Below, in pieces: positions 60,172-64,000 of a stretch of 64,000 nt of DNA. Made by a program: the position numbers and the translations under genes. This stretch comes from Campylobacter armoricus. GTDB lineage: Bacteria > Campylobacterota > Campylobacteria > Campylobacterales > Campylobacteraceae. Where the stretch lies: the NCBI RefSeq assembly GCF_013372105.1, contig NZ_CP053825.1:1426001-1490000 (forward strand), written 5' to 3'. The notes under the pieces were generated by a model. That model saw only the letters and a list, made by a program, of their open reading frames with translations, searched no databases and was not told the DNA's origin. The stretch's first letter is position 1; each line of letters opens with the position of its first letter.

Positions 60172-60249
60172 TGGTCGGGGTGAAAGGATTCGAACCTTCG
60201 GCCCCTTGGTCCCAAACCAAGTGCGCTAACCAGACTGCGCTACACCCCG
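60172..60249 (-). tRNA. tRNA-Pro(TGG)
   Basis: 78 bases with CCA; the anticodon loop TTTGGGA contains TGG. It is the first tRNA of the cluster, 20 bases after the -10 box at 60270. Confidence 0.94.
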
Positions 60250-60269
60250 ATATATAAAAATAAAGCGTT

Positions 60270-60298
60270 ATTCTACATAAAAATAAATCAAAAGTCAA
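60270..60298 (-). promoter_or_regulatory. Promoter of the tRNA cluster
   Basis: On the minus strand TTGACT (60293-60298) and TAGAAT (60270-60275) are spaced exactly 17 bases apart, close to the sigma-70 consensus. It is the best promoter in the window and lies just beyond the terC terminator. Confidence 0.8.
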
Positions 60299-60310
60299 GA
60301 AAAAAAATAA

Positions 60311-60335
60311 CATTTGGTATAAAATATACCAAATG
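60311..60335 (-). terminator. Rho-independent terminator of terC
   Basis: CATTTGGTATA and TATACCAAATG form a perfect 11-bp stem with a 3-base loop. On the minus strand it is followed by TTATTTTTTTT, so it is a strong intrinsic terminator, 3 bases after the terC stop. Confidence 0.88.
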
Positions 60336-60337
60336 CT

Positions 60338-61060
60338 TTAAGAACTAGAATTTTGTTTTTTTTGTGAAATAATATTTAAAATTTCTACAACTAAAGAAAA
60401 AGCCATTGCCACATAAATATATGCTTTATCTATATGTATATCAAAGCTCTCACATACCAAAACAACACCTATCATCACTAAAAATGCTAAAGCTAGAATT
60501 TTAATACTTGGGTATTTTTCCACAAAATCAGAAATCGGTTTAGAAGCAAATAACATTACTAACACTGCAATAATCACTGCAATAATCATAATTTCTATAT
60601 CTTGAGCTATCCCAACAGCTGTTATAACACTATCTAGTGAAAATACTATATCTATAATAGCTATTTCAGCTACCACTATCCAAAGTTTATTGCTTATTTT
60701 TATATTATTTTGGTTTTCTTCTTTGTGATTTATACTTTCTTTAATTTCTTTAATGGATTTAATGATTAAAAATAATCCTCCCAACAAAAGCACCAAATCT
60801 CTTCCAGAAATTTCATTACCTAAAATACTAAATAAAGGCGTAACAAGCTTCATAACCCAAAAGAGCGAAAGTAATAATAAAATCCTAGTAATCATTGCAA
60901 AAGCAAGGCCTAAAATTCTACCTTTATCTCTATGTTCAGGTGGTAATTTAGAAACTAAAATAGCCAAAAAGATGATATTATCGATTCCTAAAACTATCTC
61001 TAAAGCTGTAAGAGTAAATAATACTATCCAAGCATCTACACTAAAAATCCATTCAAACAT
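60338..61060 (-). CDS. TerC-family membrane protein
   Basis: A 240-residue integral membrane protein with about seven to eight spans. The N-terminal LTALEIVLGIDNIIFLAILV and the later IAIIDIVFSLDSVITAVGIA are the two acidic motifs of the TerC/Alx family. The acidic residues in these motifs are thought to bind or move Mn2+ or other metals. The central charged loop (about 108-120) is cytoplasmic. It has its own terminator, and the upstream purN lies 44 bases away. Confidence 0.88.
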   Translation of the reverse strand: MFEWIFSVDAWIVLFTLTALEIVLGIDNIIFLAILVSKLPPEHRDKGRILGLAFAMITRILLLLSLFWVMKLVTPLFSILGNEISGRDLVLLLGGLFLIIKSIKEIKESINHKEENQNNIKISNKLWIVVAEIAIIDIVFSLDSVITAVGIAQDIEIMIIAVIIAVLVMLFASKPISDFVEKYPSIKILALAFLVMIGVVLVCESFDIHIDKAYIYVAMAFSLVVEILNIISQKKQNSSS

Positions 61061-61104
61061 TGAACTCCCTTAAAAATAAAAAGTGTAATTATAATAGTGA
61101 AAAA

Positions 61105-61677
61105 TTAATCATTCTCAAAAATTTTAACAATAGTTGCTGGTAAAATTTCATGCTCTATTTTATGAATCTTAGTTTCAAATTCTTCAAAACTTAACTTTTC
61201 TTTTTCAAAGGCTTTTTGAGCTATGATTTTACCCCCATCTAATTCTTCATTTACCCAATGCACACTCACTCCAGCCACTTTCATATCACTTTCATAACTT
61301 TCTTTGATAGCATGAGCACCTTTAAATAAAGGCAATAAAGAAGGATGTAAATTGATAGCTTTTATATTTTGTGTAAAAATAGGGCTTAAAATTCTCATAA
61401 ATCCTGCTAAAATAGTCAAATCTACTTGATTTTCTTTTATATTTTTTACTAATTCTGCGTCAAATTCTTCTCTTGAAGTAAATTTTTCGTGTTCTATGAT
61501 TTTAGTATCAAGACCATATTTTAAAGCTCTTTGTATGCCATAAGCTTCTTGTTTATTACACAAGCACAAAACTACTTCGAAAGTATTTTTTCCAAAGGTT
61601 TTTTTATGTAATTTTTCTAAAATATTTTCTAAATTACTTCCATTCCCGCTAAATAAAACTGCTAATTTTATAAGCAT
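61105..61677 (-). CDS. purN: Phosphoribosylglycinamide formyltransferase
   Basis: A 190-residue enzyme that formylates GAR using 10-formyl-THF in the third step of purine synthesis. The GNGSNLENIL loop (11-20) binds phosphate, and the catalytic Asn-x-His lies in INLHPSLLPLFKGAHA; the SVHWVNEELDGG block contains the Asp/Gly catalytic loop. It overlaps the nnrDE gene by 10 bases. It works with purF at 4.5 kb. Confidence 0.95.
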   Translation of the reverse strand: MLIKLAVLFSGNGSNLENILEKLHKKTFGKNTFEVVLCLCNKQEAYGIQRALKYGLDTKIIEHEKFTSREEFDAELVKNIKENQVDLTILAGFMRILSPIFTQNIKAINLHPSLLPLFKGAHAIKESYESDMKVAGVSVHWVNEELDGGKIIAQKAFEKEKLSFEEFETKIHKIEHEILPATIVKIFEND

Positions 61678-63017
61678 TTTAACCCCTTTATTAATTTTAA
61701 AGCATCAAAGCTATTTTTGTTTTTCTCATAATTTTTAGCCACCAAAGCATGGGCTAATACTGCATTTTTCGCAGCTTCTAAGGCATTAAATCTTGCTCCA
61801 AGTAATGCTACTATCATACCGCTTAATACATCACCACTTCCACCTTTTGCTAAAGCTTCATTGCCACAATTTACTACAAAAAGTTTTTCATTTTGCGTGA
61901 TGATTGGATTAGCCCCTTTTAATACCAAAACACATTGAAATTTAGAACTAAACTTTCTTGCATAAAAAAAGCGTTTATTTTGAATTTCTTCTACACTTAT
62001 ATCCTCATTAAAACAAAGCTTTAAAAGCATAGAAAATTCTTTTGGATGAGGAGTTAAAACGACATCTTCTCTATCAAGGTATGAAAGTAAATTAGCACTT
62101 TGAAAGCAATTTGCATCAAGCACTAAAGGAGTATTTTTTAACCTTTCATCTTTTAATATGCTTAAATCTTCAAGCCCCATACCTATAACAACTGCACTTA
62201 CTTTAGCTTCAATATCATCTTTTAACATAATCAAAGGTGAAAAACTTTCCTTTGCCACTAAAGATACTAGCCCTGCTCCAAACTTTAAAGCTCCTAATCC
62301 TGCTAGAGTTCCTGCACTTTTACTAGCAAATATATAAACATGGCCAAAATCGCCTTTGTTTGAATTAGTCTTTTTTGTGATGAGTTTTAAGTCTTTTTTT
62401 TCTAATAAAAAAGATTGTGAATTTTTAGTTTTTAGTTTTAATCCTAAATTTGCGTATTTTATTTTCCCTACAAATTCTTTTGCAAAATCCTCTAATAAAA
62501 TTTCTTTTAAAACACCCATACAAATGGTATAATCGGCTTTAAAACATACTTTTTGCCCAACCCCACTAGGTATATCACAAGCTATTTTCAAAGCTTTGCT
62601 TTTGGCAATTTTTTTAAAAATTCTTTGTAAATTTTCATCTAAAATTTTATTTAAACCACTACCAAAAACGCAATCAACAATAATATCAAAATCTTTAAAT
62701 TTAGGTTCTTTTTTTAAAAATTTAAAACCAGTATTTTTTAGAATTTGTTCTTGCTTGATAAACATTGTATTTTTTTTATATGGCATAACATAAGCATATG
62801 CTTTTTTAAGGTGTCTAATAGCTACCAAACCATCAGCGCCATTTCCACCACCACCAAGTAAAAATAAAATCTTAGCATTTTTAAATTTTTTACTTTTTTT
62901 CTTTATGAAATTTGCAAGTTCTATACCTGCATTTTCCATCATCAAAAACTCATCTAAGCCTTTTTCGATTAATTGTTTTTCATAGCAAGAATTATCTTTA
63001 AATATTACTTTCATCAT
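61668..63017 (-). CDS. nnrD: NAD(P)H-hydrate repair enzyme (fused epimerase/dehydratase)
   Basis: A 449-residue fusion. The N-terminal YjeF_N domain (about 1-200) is an epimerase with the GGGGNGADGLVA glycine loop and DCVFGSGLN. The C-terminal ribokinase-like domain (about 210-449) is a dehydratase with LAKGGSGDVLSGMI. Together they repair hydrated NADH and NADPH. In E. coli this fused enzyme is YjeF/Nnr. The start ATG follows the rmuC end with a 20-base overlap, so the genes are coupled. Confidence 0.93.
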   Translation of the reverse strand: MMKVIFKDNSCYEKQLIEKGLDEFLMMENAGIELANFIKKKSKKFKNAKILFLLGGGGNGADGLVAIRHLKKAYAYVMPYKKNTMFIKQEQILKNTGFKFLKKEPKFKDFDIIVDCVFGSGLNKILDENLQRIFKKIAKSKALKIACDIPSGVGQKVCFKADYTICMGVLKEILLEDFAKEFVGKIKYANLGLKLKTKNSQSFLLEKKDLKLITKKTNSNKGDFGHVYIFASKSAGTLAGLGALKFGAGLVSLVAKESFSPLIMLKDDIEAKVSAVVIGMGLEDLSILKDERLKNTPLVLDANCFQSANLLSYLDREDVVLTPHPKEFSMLLKLCFNEDISVEEIQNKRFFYARKFSSKFQCVLVLKGANPIITQNEKLFVVNCGNEALAKGGSGDVLSGMIVALLGARFNALEAAKNAVLAHALVAKNYEKNKNSFDALKLIKGLKCL

Positions 63018-64000
63018 TCATCTCACATTTTATAAGCTTTTGAGTTTTAGCACCAAGTTCTTTTAGCTTAATCACTCTTGTAACGATATTTCCACTTCCA
63101 TGTGTTAGTTTTTTTTGCATATCATCTATATTTGAATTCAAACCATTTAGATTTTTTTTAATTCTCTCAAAATCTTCCAAAACCCCTGCAAATTTATCAT
63201 GAAATTTACCAAGCTCATCAAAAGCTTTTAATATATTTTCATTACTTTGAATATTTTTCCATGAAATATTTATAGTGTTTAAAGCCATAAAAAGTGTATT
63301 TGGCGTAGTTAAATAAACCTTTTTTTTATAAGCATATTGATAAATTTCAAGATCTACATTTAAAATCAAATCTAAGATATTTTGATAAGGTATGAAAAGT
63401 AAAACAAATTCGTAAGTATGTTTATCATACTGCATATAAGGCTTTTTAGCTAGTTCATCTATTCTTGATTTTAGATTATAAGCTAGATCAAGACAAGTAT
63501 TCTTACTAATATCATCAAAAGTAAAATCACTTGGTAGGGAAAATTTCGCATCTATAACTATACTTTTTTGCTTGTCTAAAAATACCACTGCATCAGGAAT
63601 ATAAGTTTTTCCATCTTCTTGAAATCTCTCTTGCAATTTATACTGAATACCTTCTACTAAACCGCTATTTTCTAAAACAGATTTTAGTTGTAATTCCGCA
63701 AAATTACCACGAATTTTTTTATCACCCTTTAAAATTTTTGCTAGTTTATCTGCATTTTCTGTCATATTTTGACTAAATTTAAACATATTATCAATATGAG
63801 TCTTAAGGCTAATTTCATTAGAATTTAATCTTTCATTATATTCTTTTACGCTTTTTTTAACAGGTATGAAAATTTCTTCTAGAATTTTTTTTGTGTCTTC
63901 ATTCAGCATAAGTTTATTTTGATTTAAAATATTAATATTTTGTTTTTGAAAATTTTGTTCTAATTCTTGTTTTAATTGTGCTAAATTTTGTTTGTATTTT
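62998..64000 (-). CDS. rmuC: RmuC family protein, 5' part cut by window edge
   Basis: The reading frame is open from 63999 to the stop near 62998 and enters the window already within a Gln/Lys/Asn-rich coiled coil. About 333 codons are visible, including an internal Met at 63909 which is not a true start. The RmuC domain has the hallmark blocks KGDKKIRGNFAELQLKSVLE, DGKTYIPDAVVFLDKQKSIV, VIDAKFSLPSDFT, and FELLFIPYQ-type FVLLFIPYQNILDLI. The family is implicated in limiting recombination at short inversions and may be a nuclease. The N-terminal membrane anchor should lie beyond base 64000. Confidence 0.88.
   Translation of the reverse strand, partial: KYKQNLAQLKQELEQNFQKQNINILNQNKLMLNEDTKKILEEIFIPVKKSVKEYNERLNSNEISLKTHIDNMFKFSQNMTENADKLAKILKGDKKIRGNFAELQLKSVLENSGLVEGIQYKLQERFQEDGKTYIPDAVVFLDKQKSIVIDAKFSLPSDFTFDDISKNTCLDLAYNLKSRIDELAKKPYMQYDKHTYEFVLLFIPYQNILDLILNVDLEIYQYAYKKKVYLTTPNTLFMALNTINISWKNIQSNENILKAFDELGKFHDKFAGVLEDFERIKKNLNGLNSNIDDMQKKLTHGSGNIVTRVIKLKELGAKTQKLIKCEMNDESNI

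Noticed and set aside
63909-63911. True start of rmuC at this ATG
   Set aside because: The frame stays open to the window edge with matching coiled-coil coding sequence; the family needs an N-terminal anchor.

Overview
The window is AT-rich epsilonproteobacterial DNA, almost certainly from a thermotolerant Campylobacter. The gene neighbourhoods match what I recall of C. jejuni: ilvE with an SPFH gene and two membrane genes; trxB-trxA-yraN-hom through to queD-queE-moaA; a nuo operon without nuoE/nuoF that ends in pflA; nikZYXWV; and terC-purN-nnrDE-rmuC. Here these blocks are joined in a different order. That suggests a related species, with the C. lari group a reasonable guess; the species is not proven from the sequence.

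Layout. 1-4500: queuosine reductase queH (cut by the left edge), bcp, a tautomerase, ilvE, an SPFH membrane protein and two paired membrane proteins. 4500-6990: purF, dapB and a decayed secreted-protein gene. 6997-20170, all minus: thioredoxin system, threonine/methionine branch (hom plus an aminotransferase), a RodZ-like protein, RNA methyltransferases, rpmE, queuosine and molybdopterin genes and a UbiA-family prenyltransferase. 20239-21111: miaA on plus. 21102-36897: pflA and a 14-gene complex I operon whose NADH module is replaced by two small proteins. 37014-41690: five-gene nickel-type ABC importer.

41800-60250 is the accessory part. It holds a pentapeptide-like membrane protein, the 3' remnant of a type IIG restriction-modification gene, a complete rRNA operon (16S-tRNA-Ala-tRNA-Ile-23S-5S, minus strand) with visible processing stems, gene remnants, a 12-copy 10-bp tandem repeat abutting a beheaded cinA, a two-partner secretion locus, and five tRNA genes. 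The secretion locus has three genes: an 870-residue exported protein, a 1121-residue TpsA exoprotein and a TpsB transporter. The first two each carry a ten-G tract near the 5' end, both in frame here, which points to independent phase variation of two surface proteins. 60338-64000 returns to core genes: terC, purN, nnrDE and rmuC (cut by the right edge).

How the genes connect: queH, queD and queE supply queuosine; moaA supplies molybdopterin; the UbiA-family enzyme probably makes menaquinone, which the Nuo complex reduces. The nickel importer would supply hydrogenase. The surface locus, VNTR and decayed genes beside the rRNA and tRNA genes mark a recombination hotspot and are the most unusual part of the window. 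Gene names recalled from C. jejuni are memory of that genome, not database results.
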